A DNA stretch of 64,000 nt, taken from Bradyrhizobium sp. CCGE-LA001 (GTDB taxonomy: Bacteria > Pseudomonadota > Alphaproteobacteria > Rhizobiales > Xanthobacteraceae). The notes beneath the pieces are model-generated. The model did not search any database, was not told where the DNA came from, and was given only the letters and a program-made list of their open reading frames with translations. The stretch spans positions 7,743,501-7,807,500 of the forward strand of contig NZ_CP013949.1 in NCBI RefSeq assembly GCF_000296215.2, written 5' to 3'. Below, piece by piece: positions 36,243-46,013 of the stretch. The position numbers and the translations under genes are program-made. The first letter of the stretch is position 1. Each line of letters starts with the position of its first letter.

Positions 36243-36323
36243 TGCGAGGAGCCCTTGCGACGAAGCAATCCAGGCTGCCTTCGCGGAAAGATCCTGGATT
36301 GCTTCGCTGCGCTCGCAATGACG
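36237..36323. repeat. Palindromic intergenic repeat, family B, copy 1
   Basis: CGTCATTGCGAGG and CGCTCGCAATGACG mark the ends, with inner GAAGCAATCCAG / ATCCTGGATTGCTTCG. Its left end contains the start codon of the ABC-2 permease (ATG on the minus strand at 36240-36242). Confidence 0.85.
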
Positions 36324-36351
36324 AAAGAAGCGCCCGTGGCCCTGCTAGCCG

Positions 36352-37155
<804 letters not shown>

Positions 37156-37263
37156 GCTGGCCGTTCTTCTGCTATTGCAGCCGATAGCGCAAGGCTTGTA
37201 ATCCCGGGGTGGTTCCGCAAGCCCAGTGTTTGTGGATGAGAAGGTGCCGCCCCCTTGGCCGAT

Positions 37264-38586
37264 ATGACCGAAATTGCCGATTCCGACTTTCACCACGCGC
37301 AGCGGCATATCCGGCTGGACACGATCCTGCGGCTGCGCTGGCTTGCCGTGCTCGGCCAGCTCGCCGCGATCTTCATCGTGGCGCAGGGGCTGGAGTTCGA
37401 CGTCGAGATCGTCCCCTGTGTCAGCATCATCGCCCTGTCGGCGGCACTCAATCTGGGGCTCCAGACCGCGGCCAATCCGATGCAGCGGCTGGAGCCGATG
37501 CAGGCGGCGGGCCTGCTTGCGCTCAACATCGTGGAGCTGGCCGGCCTGTTGTTCTTCACCGGCGGCCTGCAGAACCCGTTCTCGTTCCTGTTCCTCGCGC
37601 CCGTGCTGATCTCGGCCACGGCACTGCCGGCCCGCTTCACCTTCGGCCTTGGCGTGCTCGCCGTCGCCTGCGCCTCGATCCTGTTCTTCTACCATTCGCC
37701 GCTGCCGTGGGATGCCGACGATCCGCTGGTGCTGCCGCCGGTCTATCTCGTCGGCGTCTGGCTTTCGATCGTGCTCGCGATCGGCGTCACCAGCCTCTAC
37801 TCCTTCCAGGTGACCGAGGAGGCGCGCAAGCTTGCGGACGCGCTTGCTGCCACCGAGCTGGTGCTGACGCGCGAGCAACATCTGACGCAGCTCGATGGGT
37901 TGGCTGCCGCGGCCGCGCATGAGCTCGGCACGCCGCTCGCAACTATCTTCCTGATCTCGCGCGAGCTCGAAAAGACGGTGAAGGATGCCAGCATCGCCGC
38001 CGACTTGAAGACCTTGCGCGAGCAGACCCAGCGCTGCCGCGACATCCTGAGCAAGATCACCCAGCTATCCTCCACCGGCGCGCCTTTCGATCGCATGAAG
38101 CTGTCGGAGCTGATCGAGGAGGTGGTGGCACCGCATCGCGATTTCGGCGTCGAGATCAAGGTGCGGATCGCGGTGGCCGTCGCGGCCGAGCCGGTCGGCT
38201 CACGCAATCCGGCCATCCTCTACGGCATCGGCAACATCGTCGAGAACGCGGTCGATTTCGCCCGCACCACCGTCGAGGTTAACGCCTGGTGGAACAAGGA
38301 TCATATCGAGCTTGTGATTTCCGACGATGGACCCGGCATCCCGCCCGACATCCTCAACCGGATCGGTGAGCCCTACCTGTCGCGGCGGCGCCCCCAGGAT
38401 GACGGCGGCAGCGAACGGCGCGGCCTCGGGCTCGGCGTGTTCATCGCGCGCACCTTGCTGGAACGCACCGGCGCCAAGGTCTCGTTTACCAACCGGACTT
38501 TTCCGGAACACGGCGCGGTGGTCCAGATCACGTGGCCCAGGCAGCGTTTTGAGGCTATCGAGACGCTCGAAGAAACAATAGGATAA
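37264..38586 (+). CDS. regS: Redox-responsive sensor histidine kinase RegS/RegB/PrrB
   Basis: A 440-residue membrane kinase with six N-terminal helices. The quinone-linked heptapeptide GGLQNPF (about 100-106) and the redox cysteine in QTQRCRDIL (C258) are the RegB hallmarks. The H-box AAAAHELGTPLATI gives phospho-His219 when counted from ATG 37264, which agrees with the residue I recall for Bradyrhizobium RegS. TTG 37255 has a better-spaced AAGG but is less likely on this numbering. N, G1 and G2 boxes (NIVENAVDF, SDDGPGIP, RGLGLGVFIA) are intact. It pairs with RegR, 103 bp downstream. Confidence 0.95.
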   Translation: MTEIADSDFHHAQRHIRLDTILRLRWLAVLGQLAAIFIVAQGLEFDVEIVPCVSIIALSAALNLGLQTAANPMQRLEPMQAAGLLALNIVELAGLLFFTGGLQNPFSFLFLAPVLISATALPARFTFGLGVLAVACASILFFYHSPLPWDADDPLVLPPVYLVGVWLSIVLAIGVTSLYSFQVTEEARKLADALAATELVLTREQHLTQLDGLAAAAAHELGTPLATIFLISRELEKTVKDASIAADLKTLREQTQRCRDILSKITQLSSTGAPFDRMKLSELIEEVVAPHRDFGVEIKVRIAVAVAAEPVGSRNPAILYGIGNIVENAVDFARTTVEVNAWWNKDHIELVISDDGPGIPPDILNRIGEPYLSRRRPQDDGGSERRGLGLGVFIARTLLERTGAKVSFTNRTFPEHGAVVQITWPRQRFEAIETLEETIG

Positions 38587-38689
38587 GGCGCGGCCTTGCG
38601 TCGCACAACGGCGCCGATCGACTATTTGCCGCCTTGGCACCGGCCGATTGCGACGCCATATGTCAATGCGCTGGAGAGAGGACAACACC

Positions 38690-39244
38690 TTGAACGCCAT
38701 CGCCGAACTGAACGAACAGACCGACCGCTCGCTACTCATCGTGGAAGACGACAAGCCGTTTCTGGAGCGGCTGTCGCGCGCGATGGAGACACGCGGCTTT
38801 GCCGTGACCTCGTGCGATACCGTCTCAGACGGTCTTGCGCAGATCGGCAGATCCGCACCGGCCTTCGCGGTGGTGGACCTCAGGCTCGGCGACGGCAACG
38901 GTCTCGACGTGGTCTCAGCGCTGAAGAAGAAGCGCCCGGATGCGCGCGCGATCGTGCTGACCGGCTATGGCAACATCGCCACCGCCGTGACCGCGGTGAA
39001 GATGGGCGCGATCGATTATCTGTCCAAGCCGGCCGACGCCGATGACGTCGTCGCGGCGCTGCTGTCGACCAGCGCGGAGAAATCCGAGCTGCCGGCGAAC
39101 CCGATGTCGGCCGATCGCGTCCGCTGGGAGCACATCCAGCGCATCTACGAGATGTGCAACCGCAACGTCTCGGAAACCGCGCGCCGGCTGAACATGCACC
39201 GCCGCACGCTGCAGCGCATTCTCGCGAAGCGCGCGCCGCGGTAA
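38690..39244 (+). CDS. regR: Response regulator RegR/RegA/PrrA
   Basis: A 184-residue two-domain regulator. The receiver (LLIVEDDKPF, VVDLRLGD, VLTGYGNIATAV, YLSKPAD) is joined by a Pro-containing linker to a C-terminal Fis-type helix-turn-helix (VSETARRLNMHRRTLQRILAKR). TTG 38690, preceded by GAGAGAGGA, places the phospho-acceptor at Asp63, which matches the residue I recall for RegR; ATG 38666 would add eight residues. RegR activates genes for micro-oxic and nitrogen-fixation responses in this genus. Family-A and family-C repeats follow the gene. Confidence 0.94.
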   Translation: MNAIAELNEQTDRSLLIVEDDKPFLERLSRAMETRGFAVTSCDTVSDGLAQIGRSAPAFAVVDLRLGDGNGLDVVSALKKKRPDARAIVLTGYGNIATAVTAVKMGAIDYLSKPADADDVVAALLSTSAEKSELPANPMSADRVRWEHIQRIYEMCNRNVSETARRLNMHRRTLQRILAKRAPR

Positions 39245-39251
39245 CGGCGCC

Positions 39252-39342
39252 GTAGGGTGGGCAAAGGCGCAAAGCGCCGTGCCCACCGTTCTTCTCCGCA
39301 TTTGGGAAAGACGTGGGCACGCTACGCTTTGCCCACCCTACG
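39252..39342. repeat. Palindromic intergenic repeat, family A, copy 3
   Basis: GTAGGGTGGGCAAAG at the left, CTTTGCCCACCCTACG at the right and an inner GTGCCCACCG / CGTGGGCAC pair. It is directly followed by a family-C repeat at 39345. Confidence 0.85.
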
Positions 39343-39344
39343 GC

Positions 39345-39459
39345 ACTCGTGCCCCGGACGCTGCAGAGCCGGGGTCCACGCCTCAACTTAGATTGCCGCC
39401 TTCTGGGTCCCGGCTCTGCGCAGCAGCGTTTCACGCTGCAGCGCGTCCGGGACACGAGT
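39345..39459. repeat. Palindromic intergenic repeat, family C, copy 1
   Basis: ACTCGTGCCCCGGACGC and GCGTCCGGGACACGAGT are complementary at 16 of 17 positions. A second pair inside, GAGCCGGGGTCC / GGTCCCGGCTC, makes a double stem. It lies between regR and mmcB (convergent). Confidence 0.85.
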
Positions 39460-39467
39460 GTGTGTTC

Positions 39468-39959
39468 CTATTCCCAGAAATCCGCGTGGCCTTGCGGATC
39501 GACCAGGCGGTTGATCCGCAAGCCCGCCGCCATCGCAAAGCGCACTGTCATCTGCTTGCGGGTGGCGGCGGCGAGCTTGTGCTCGGGCGCCTCGCAATGC
39601 ATGTGCGCGCCATAGGAATCGGCGACGATCAGGCCGGTGTCTTGAGGGAAGATCTCGCAGGGCAGATCCTGCGTGAAGGCGAAGAACAGCCGGTCGCAAT
39701 GGGCGCGGTATTCGTGCCATTTCTGATCGGCGCGCAGATCCTCCACCGACGACTTGATCTCGACGATCCAGATCTCGCCGCGCTCGTTCAGCGCGACCAG
39801 ATCGGCACGCCGGCCGGACGGCAGCGGCAATTCGCTGATGCAGGAGAAGCCGAGCGAGCGCAACAGCCGCGCCGTGCCGCGCGCGATCGCCAGCGCCGTC
39901 TCAGATTGGCGGCGGTCCGGCGGCGGCACGAGCGCGATGTTGCGGGCGGTGTTGTCCAT
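39468..39959 (-). CDS. mmcB: MmcB-family DNA repair protein
   Basis: A 163-residue protein of the MmcB (DUF1052) family, associated in alphaproteobacteria with SOS-dependent tolerance of mitomycin-C and UV damage. A PD-(D/E)xK nuclease core is recognisable: GRRADLVALNERGEIWIVEIKSS (catalytic D...E-x-K). TARGTARLLRSLGF-like text precedes it. ATG 39959 is chosen (DNTARNIALVPPPDRR); an upstream in-frame reading to 39995 is possible but runs toward the repeat. No LexA box was seen nearby by eye. Confidence 0.88.
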   Translation of the reverse strand: MDNTARNIALVPPPDRRQSETALAIARGTARLLRSLGFSCISELPLPSGRRADLVALNERGEIWIVEIKSSVEDLRADQKWHEYRAHCDRLFFAFTQDLPCEIFPQDTGLIVADSYGAHMHCEAPEHKLAAATRKQMTVRFAMAAGLRINRLVDPQGHADFWE

Positions 39960-40004
39960 GGCGGAAGGATAACCGATTCCTGGAGAGGCGGACACTCTCT
40001 TCGC

Positions 40005-40156
40005 CTGTCATTCCGGGGCGCGCCACTTGGCGCGAGCCCGGAATCTATAGCCACAGGAGGAGTTGTGGGCCGAGACGGCAACTCCTAGTCATCGCAAACC
40101 AACTGCCGGGGATTATGGGTCCCGGCTCGCGACTACGTCGCGCCCCGGGACGACAG
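40005..40156. repeat. Palindromic intergenic repeat between divergent genes
   Basis: CTGTCATTCCGGGGCGCGCC and the distal GTCGCGCCCCGGGACGACAG are near-complementary. GAGTTGTGGGCCGAGACGGC and later pieces form partial inner stems. It lies between mmcB and the trehalose-synthase-like gene. Confidence 0.75.
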
Positions 40157-40242
40157 CGTGTGTGGTGGAACACGGAACCTCCCTCCTCCCTCGCACTTAT
40201 CACGCAGCCGCCGCACCTCGGCGGAACCACCGAGGCTGCGGG

Positions 40243-41940
40243 ATGATCGACGATCTCTGGTACAAGAACGGCGTGATCTATTGCCTGTCGGTCGGCACCT
40301 ACATGGATGCCAATGGCGACGGCGTCGGCGACTTCAAAGGGCTGTTGCGGCGGCTCGACTATCTGCACGGGCTCGGCATCACAACGATCTGGCTGATGCC
40401 GTTCCAGACATCGCCGGGCCGCGACGACGGCTACGACATCGCCGATTATTACAGCGTTGATCCCCGCTACGGCACGCTCGGTGACTTCGTCGAGTTCACC
40501 CATGGCTGCAAGCAGCGCGGCATCCGCGTCATCATCGACCTCGTGGTCAACCACACCTCGGACCAGCATCACTGGTTCAAGGTGGCGCGGCGCGACAAGA
40601 ACTCGCCCTATCGCGACTGGTATGTCTGGTCCGACAAGAAGCCGGCAGGCGCCGACAAGGGCATGGTGTTTCCCGGCGTGCAGAAAACGACCTGGACGCG
40701 CGACAAGGAAGCCGGCGCGTATTACTTCCACCGTTTTTACGATTTCCAGCCCGATCTCAACACCTCGAACCCGCACGTGCAGGCCGAGATCCTGAAGATC
40801 ATGGGCTTCTGGATTCAGCTCGGCGTCTCCGGCTTCCGCATGGATGCGGTGCCATTCGTGATCGCGACCAAGGGCGCGAAGGTGAAGAAGCCGGTCGAGC
40901 AATACGACATGCTGCGTGCGTTCCGCGAATTCCTGCAATGGCGACAGGGCGATGCCATCATCCTCGCCGAAGCCAACGTGCTGCCGAAGACGGACATGGA
41001 GTACTTCGGCCGCGATGCCGACCGCATGCACATGATGTTCAACTTCCACGTCAACCAGCACCTGTTCTATGCGCTGGCCTCGGGCGATTCACGCCCGCTG
41101 GCGAAGGCGCTGAAGGCGACCAAGCCACGGCCGGCGACGGCGCAATGGGGCCTGTTCCTGCGCAATCACGACGAGCTCGATCTCGGGCGCCTGACCAAGG
41201 CGCAGCGCCAGACCGTGTTCAAGAAATTCGGCCCCGACAAGGACATGCAGCTCTACGACCGCGGCATCCGCCGGCGGCTCGCGCCGATGCTGGGCGGCGA
41301 CCGCCGGCGCCTCGAGCTCGCCTACAGCCTGATGTGCACGCTGCCGGGGACGCCCGTGATCCGCTATGGCGACGAGATCGCGATGGGCGATGACCTCTCG
41401 CTGCCCGAGCGCAACTGTGCGCGTACGCCGATGCAATGGTCGACCGAGCCGCATGGCGGCTTCACCAAGAGCGACAAGCCGGACTGCCCCGTCATCGACA
41501 AGGGGCCTTACGGGTTCGACCACGTCAACGTCGCCAAGCAGCGGCGCGATCCCAATTCGATGCTGAACTGGACCGAGCGCATCGTGCGCATGCGCAAGGA
41601 AGTGCCCGAGGTCGGCTGGGGCGATTTCGCCATCATCCCGCTGCGCGATCCCGCCGTGTTCATCATGCGCTATGACTGGCGCAACAATGCGGTGCTGTTC
41701 GTGCACAATCTCGACGACAAGCCACGCGAGATCGCGTTCTCGGCGGGGCTACCCGGCGACGCCGGCGCGCACCTGATCAATCTGCTGGCGGAAGACCACA
41801 GCCACGCCGACAAGCGCGGCCAGCATCACGTCGTGCTCGAACCATATGGGTATCGCTGGTATCGTGTCGGCGGGCTGGATTATCTGTTGAAGCGGAGCGA
41901 CATCGACAAGAGCACCGAGGGCAACAAACATCCGGGGTGA
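40243..41940 (+). CDS. GH13 alpha-amylase-family enzyme, trehalose-synthase-like
   Basis: A 565-residue GH13 enzyme. The catalytic triad can be read: nucleophile Asp in GFRMDAVPF, acid/base Glu in ILAEANV and transition-state Asp in RNHDELD. WYKNGVIYCLSVGTYMDANG and VIIDLVVNHTSDQHHWF resemble trehalose synthase (maltose to trehalose isomerase) rather than starch amylases. The C-terminal beta domain ends in HHVVLEPYGYRWYRVGG. There is no fused maltokinase. ATG 40243 begins IDDLWYKNG; longer readings run into the repeat. It faces a second GH13 gene, suggesting linked maltose/trehalose metabolism. Confidence 0.85.
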   Translation: MIDDLWYKNGVIYCLSVGTYMDANGDGVGDFKGLLRRLDYLHGLGITTIWLMPFQTSPGRDDGYDIADYYSVDPRYGTLGDFVEFTHGCKQRGIRVIIDLVVNHTSDQHHWFKVARRDKNSPYRDWYVWSDKKPAGADKGMVFPGVQKTTWTRDKEAGAYYFHRFYDFQPDLNTSNPHVQAEILKIMGFWIQLGVSGFRMDAVPFVIATKGAKVKKPVEQYDMLRAFREFLQWRQGDAIILAEANVLPKTDMEYFGRDADRMHMMFNFHVNQHLFYALASGDSRPLAKALKATKPRPATAQWGLFLRNHDELDLGRLTKAQRQTVFKKFGPDKDMQLYDRGIRRRLAPMLGGDRRRLELAYSLMCTLPGTPVIRYGDEIAMGDDLSLPERNCARTPMQWSTEPHGGFTKSDKPDCPVIDKGPYGFDHVNVAKQRRDPNSMLNWTERIVRMRKEVPEVGWGDFAIIPLRDPAVFIMRYDWRNNAVLFVHNLDDKPREIAFSAGLPGDAGAHLINLLAEDHSHADKRGQHHVVLEPYGYRWYRVGGLDYLLKRSDIDKSTEGNKHPG

Positions 41941-41978
41941 TGCCGAAATGCTGTCGTGTAGTGGGCTGCCTCAAAGAT

Positions 41979-42101
41979 CGTCATTGCGAGCCACCGGGTC
42001 CGCGCGTAGCACGGCCCGATGACAGGCTCCGCGAAGCAATCCAGAATCTTTCCGCGGAGGGACTCTGGATTGCTTCGTCGCAAGGGCTCCTCGCAATGAC
42101 G
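41979..42101. repeat. Palindromic intergenic repeat, family B, copy 2
   Basis: CGTCATTGCGAG at the left and CTCGCAATGACG at the right, with inner GAAGCAATCCAG / CTGGATTGCTTCG. It contains an extra CGGGTCCGCGCGTAGCACGG insert compared with the other two copies. It separates the two convergent GH13 genes. Confidence 0.85.
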
Positions 42102-42151
42102 TGGATAGAGCCTCGTCTTCCGGCTAGCCGCTGCCCTGGTGAAGTCGACGG

Positions 42152-43750
42152 CTACGGCGCCGCCACCACCACCCCTTCGTTCCCGCGCAGATCGAGCACG
42201 CCTTCGACCTTCTCCCCCTCGCGATCCAGGAACGTCGACAGCAGGATCTCGCTGCCGAAGCGGATGGCGCTGGTGGTCACCGCGATCGGCTCGGGGCCGA
42301 GATTGAGCGCCACGACGAGCGCCTTGCCGCCGGCGTCACGGCGATAGATCAGGAGATCGCCTTGCGCCGAGATCGGGTGATAGTCGCCGGCGACCAACGG
42401 CGGCGAAGCCTTCCGCAAGTCGATCAGGCGCCTGTAAAGCGAGAGGATTGAGCGGCTGTCGGCTTCGAGAGTGACGACATTGTCCCTGACATAATGCTCC
42501 GGGAGCGGCAACCAGGGTCGCACTGTCGAGAAGCCCGCGAAGTCGGACGCATCCCACTGCATCGGCGTGCGGCAACCGTCGCGACCAACACCGATGCCGG
42601 GCACGTTCTTCTCGAAGGGGTCGCGCACGTCCTCCGGCGCGATCGTCACCTGGTGCATGCCGATCTCGTCGCCGTAATACAGTGTCGGCGTGCCGCGCAG
42701 GGTCAGCAGCAACATGGCGGCGACGCGGGCTTGCTCGGGGCCGACGCGGCTGGCGACCCGCGGACGATCGTGATTGCCGAGCACCCAGTTCGGCCATGCG
42801 CCGCGCGGCAGCGCCTTCTCGTAATCCTCGATGATCTTCTCGATCGAACGCGCACTCCAGAAGGTCGAGAGCAGCGCGAAGTTGAACGGCATCTGGGCGC
42901 CGGTGAGATCGTTGCCGTAATAGGCCATCAGGCGATGCAGCGGCAGATAGATCTCGCCGATCAGGACGCGCGCGCCAAAGCCATCGGTGACGCGCCGCAT
43001 CTCGGCAATCACGTCGTGCACCTCGGGCTGGTCGGTGGAATATTGCGTGAGGATCTTCTCGTTCGGCGGGCGGCCCTCGACATAATGCGGGTTCGGCGGG
43101 TTGTCGCGGAATTCGGCGTCCTTGATCAGATGCCAGATCACGTCGACGCGAAAGCCGTCGACGCCCCTCTCCAGCCAGAACCGCATCACATCGAGGATCG
43201 CCGTGCGGACATCCGGATTGCGCCAGTTGAGGTCGGGCTGCTGGGCGAGGAAGGCGTGGTAGTAATATTGGCCCGTGGTCTCGTCGAACTGCCACGCGCT
43301 GCCGCCGAACTCGGACAACCAATTGTTCGGCACCCCGCCATCCGCCGCCGGATCGCGCCAGATGTACCAGTCGCGCTTGGGATTGTCGCGCGAGGCGCGG
43401 CTCTCGATGAACCAGGGATGCTGGTCGGAGGTGTGATTGGGCACGAGGTCGAGGATCAGCTTCAGGCCATTGTCATGGACCGCCGCGATCAGCGCGTCGA
43501 AATCCGCCATGGTCCCGAACAGCGGCTCGATGCCGGTGTAATCGGAGATGTCGTAGCCGAAATCGGCCATGGGCGACGGGAAGATCGGCGACAGCCAGAT
43601 CGCGTCAACGCCGAGCGATTTGACGTAAGGCAGCCGCTGGAGGATGCCGGCGAGATCGCCAATGCCGTCGCCGTTGGAGTCCTGAAACGAGCGCGGATAG
43701 ATCTGGTAGAAGATGCCGTCGCGCCACCAAGTCTCGTTGCTTTGAGTCAT
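42152..43750 (-). CDS. GH13 alpha-glucosidase
   Basis: A 532-residue oligo-1,6-/alpha-glucosidase-type enzyme. The nucleophile is Asp in GFRVDVIW, the acid/base is Glu in LIGEIYL and the third acid is Asp in LGNHDRPR. IFYQIYPRSFQDSNGDGIGDL and LILDLVPNHTSDQHPWF are the classical N-terminal signatures. It should release glucose from maltose or isomaltose-type oligosaccharides in the cytoplasm. ATG 43750 (TQSNETWWRDG) is preferred to a longer reading. It converges on the trehalose-synthase-like gene and diverges from the metallo-beta-lactamase-fold gene across 174 bp. Confidence 0.92.
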   Translation of the reverse strand: MTQSNETWWRDGIFYQIYPRSFQDSNGDGIGDLAGILQRLPYVKSLGVDAIWLSPIFPSPMADFGYDISDYTGIEPLFGTMADFDALIAAVHDNGLKLILDLVPNHTSDQHPWFIESRASRDNPKRDWYIWRDPAADGGVPNNWLSEFGGSAWQFDETTGQYYYHAFLAQQPDLNWRNPDVRTAILDVMRFWLERGVDGFRVDVIWHLIKDAEFRDNPPNPHYVEGRPPNEKILTQYSTDQPEVHDVIAEMRRVTDGFGARVLIGEIYLPLHRLMAYYGNDLTGAQMPFNFALLSTFWSARSIEKIIEDYEKALPRGAWPNWVLGNHDRPRVASRVGPEQARVAAMLLLTLRGTPTLYYGDEIGMHQVTIAPEDVRDPFEKNVPGIGVGRDGCRTPMQWDASDFAGFSTVRPWLPLPEHYVRDNVVTLEADSRSILSLYRRLIDLRKASPPLVAGDYHPISAQGDLLIYRRDAGGKALVVALNLGPEPIAVTTSAIRFGSEILLSTFLDREGEKVEGVLDLRGNEGVVVAAP

Positions 43751-43924
43751 GCCGAAAGACCACCCAATCTGCGCCCTCGCGCGGGAGAACGCGACAGCAT
43801 CGCCCCGGTTCAAATTGGCCGGTCAATTGGGACGGCTATGTGACGGTTGTTCCCGGGGCCGTTCCGGCTCGCGGGAGCTGAATCTTTTGCTTGGCGGCCT
43901 CGCAAAAATCGGCATTGTGACGCC

Positions 43925-44605
43925 ATGACCGAGCAAAATGACACCCAAGACTCTGGGCAAGCCAAGGCCGGCGCGATCATCGTGCCGGTGACGCTGTTCG
44001 AGCAGAACTGCACCATCATCTGGGACGAGCCGACCAAGAAGGCGGTGGTGATCGACCCCGGCGGCGACGTGCCGAAGATTTTGGATGCGATCAAGCAGAC
44101 CGGCGTCACCGTTGAGAAGATCTGGCTGACCCACGGCCATATCGACCATGTCGGCGGCGCCGCGGATTTGCGCGATGCGCTGAAGGTGCCGATCGAGGGC
44201 CCGCATCAGGCGGACAAGTTCCTGCTCGACAACGTGGTCGAGAGCGGCGCGCGCTTCGGCATGACCGGGGTGCGCAATTTTGCGCCGGACCGCTGGCTCG
44301 ACGAGGGCGCGCGCGTCTCGATCGGCGAGCTGCATTTCGACATCCTGCATTGCCCCGGCCACTCGCCGGGCAGCGTGGTGTTCTTCAACAAGGATTTGCG
44401 TTTCGCTCATGTCGGCGACGTGCTGTTCGCCGGCTCGGTCGGCCGCACCGATCTGCCCGGCGGCAATCACGCCACGCTGATCGACTCGATCAAGACAAAA
44501 CTGCTGCCGCTCGGCGACGACGTCGGCTTCATCTGCGGCCACGGCGCAGGTTCGAGCATCGGCCAGGAGCGGATGACCAATCCGTTCATCACGGGGGAAA
44601 TGTAG
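43925..44605 (+). CDS. Metallo-beta-lactamase-fold hydrolase (GloB-like)
   Basis: A 226-residue metallohydrolase. The dinuclear zinc site THGHIDHVGG (H70, H72, D74, H75) is followed by HCPGHSPGS and the bridging Asp in FAHVGDVLFAGSVGRTDLPGG. A final FICGHG provides the last His. The pattern fits the glyoxalase II/YcbL branch (thioester hydrolysis) rather than antibiotic-degrading enzymes. ATG 43925 (TEQNDTQDSG) is chosen; longer readings add repeat-like sequence. A palindromic repeat follows, and the next gene is convergent. Confidence 0.9.
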   Translation: MTEQNDTQDSGQAKAGAIIVPVTLFEQNCTIIWDEPTKKAVVIDPGGDVPKILDAIKQTGVTVEKIWLTHGHIDHVGGAADLRDALKVPIEGPHQADKFLLDNVVESGARFGMTGVRNFAPDRWLDEGARVSIGELHFDILHCPGHSPGSVVFFNKDLRFAHVGDVLFAGSVGRTDLPGGNHATLIDSIKTKLLPLGDDVGFICGHGAGSSIGQERMTNPFITGEM

Positions 44606-44653
44606 CGGGAGTTTATTGCGGCGTTCCGACTTGCGCGACTCCGCCGCACCAAA

Positions 44654-44720
44654 CTCAGCCGTCGTCCCGGCGGAACCCATAACCACAGGAAGATGTGGTT
44701 ACGGGGACTCGACGGCTGAG
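44654..44720. repeat. Palindromic intergenic repeat between convergent genes
   Basis: CTCAGCCGTCG (44654-44664) and CGACGGCTGAG (44710-44720) match perfectly over 11 bases. Inside, AACCACAGGAAGATGTGGTT gives a second stem. It ends two bases before the esterase stop. Confidence 0.85.
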
Positions 44721-44722
44721 AC

Positions 44723-45925
44723 TTACTTCATCAGCCCCGCGGCGGTCAGTGCGCGCGTGATGATCTGGCCGAGATCGAAGCTGCGGGTGGCCTCGCGCTT
44801 GGTGTCAGTGGGCTGTTCGGCGACGGCGGTGCGGATCGAGCGGGCGAGATGCGGCGCGGGTGTCAGCGCCGGCTTTGGCACCGCGGGCTTTGCCTCCGCT
44901 TTCTTCGTGGCGTCCGGAATCCAGCCGGTGAGGCCGAAGAATTTTGCGATGTGGTATGACGAGGAGATGCCAGCCTCGATCAGGAATGCGCCTTCCATGC
45001 CGTAACGCTGGTCGTTGTCGGCAAGGCCGAGCGGCGTGCCATGCGCCATGTCCGTGATGGCGTAGGACTCGACCAGCGTCTCGCCGTCCTTGTTCCACCA
45101 GGCCTGGCGCGGATAGCCGTCGACATTGATCTCGGCCATCGGTGCGTCCGGCAGGCCATGCAGATCGAGCCATTGCTTGACGATCTCGTTGGCATTGCCG
45201 GGATTGACGGTGCGGTCGGCGCTGCCGTGCCACACCGAGATCTTCGGCCAGGGGCCGCGATGATCGGAAGCGTTGCGCACGAGATCGCCGAGCTCGCGCG
45301 CGGGACGCGTTGGCGAATGGAACATGCCGTCCAGCGCTTCGCGCAAATTCGAGGCGATGCCGTAAGGAAGCCCGGCAATCACTGCGCCGGCCGCAAAGAC
45401 CTCCGGATAGGTCGCGAGCATCACCGACGTCATGCCGCCGCCGGCGGACAGGCCGGTGATGAAGATGCGCCTCGGATCGATGCGATGCGCCTCAACCATA
45501 TGCGCGATCATCTCGCGGATCGAACGCGCCTCGCCGGAGTCGCGCACCATGTCTTCGGGATTGAACCAGTTGAAGCAGGTGTTGCCGTTATTGATGCGCT
45601 GCTGCTCGGGCATCACCAGCGCGAAGCCGTAGTGCTGCGCCAGCGTCGACCATCCCGCGCCGAGATCGTAACCGGCCGCGGTCTGGCCGCAGCCATGCAG
45701 CACGACGACCAGCGCACGCGGCGTCTGGAGCTGCGCCGGCACGAAGGCGAACATGTGCAAGGCGCCGGGATTGTCACCGAAATCCGTGACCTCCTGCAGC
45801 GGGCTGGAGGAATCCGCGCTGCGGCCGAGCTCGGCAAAGCGCAGACCGTCCAGCTTGGGCAGACGTCTCAACAGATCGACATTTCGGGCTAGCGACACGG
45901 CAAATTCCTGGTGGGCGACGTTCAA
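44723..45925 (-). CDS. PHB-depolymerase-family esterase (type I, LpqC-like)
   Basis: A 400-residue alpha/beta hydrolase of the PHB-depolymerase/feruloyl-esterase type. The oxyanion loop VVLHGCGQTAAGYD and nucleophile elbow GLSAGGGM (Ser) are clear, and WHGSADRTVNP carries the acid. The C-terminal basic tail (residues about 345-400) is low-complexity, Ala/Pro/Lys-rich. There is no obvious signal peptide. The start is uncertain: TTG 45925 gives the longest form, and GTG 45898 has GGAA 6 bases upstream. A 20-bp palindrome lies at 45994-46013 upstream. Confidence 0.88.
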   Translation of the reverse strand: MNVAHQEFAVSLARNVDLLRRLPKLDGLRFAELGRSADSSSPLQEVTDFGDNPGALHMFAFVPAQLQTPRALVVVLHGCGQTAAGYDLGAGWSTLAQHYGFALVMPEQQRINNGNTCFNWFNPEDMVRDSGEARSIREMIAHMVEAHRIDPRRIFITGLSAGGGMTSVMLATYPEVFAAGAVIAGLPYGIASNLREALDGMFHSPTRPARELGDLVRNASDHRGPWPKISVWHGSADRTVNPGNANEIVKQWLDLHGLPDAPMAEINVDGYPRQAWWNKDGETLVESYAITDMAHGTPLGLADNDQRYGMEGAFLIEAGISSSYHIAKFFGLTGWIPDATKKAEAKPAVPKPALTPAPHLARSIRTAVAEQPTDTKREATRSFDLGQIITRALTAAGLMK

Positions 45926-45993
45926 CGTCCAGCCAAACCAGATAGTTGCTGCATTGCGAAATAAAAAGACCGTGCGCTGTCAATCTGGTGAAA

Positions 45994-46013
45994 TTCGCGG
46001 GATTTCCCGCGAA
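45994..46013. promoter_or_regulatory. 20-bp palindrome upstream of the esterase gene
   Basis: TTCGCGGGA-TT-TCCCGCGAA is perfect apart from the two central bases and lies 68 bp before the longest esterase start. It may be an operator or an mRNA hairpin. Confidence 0.45.
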
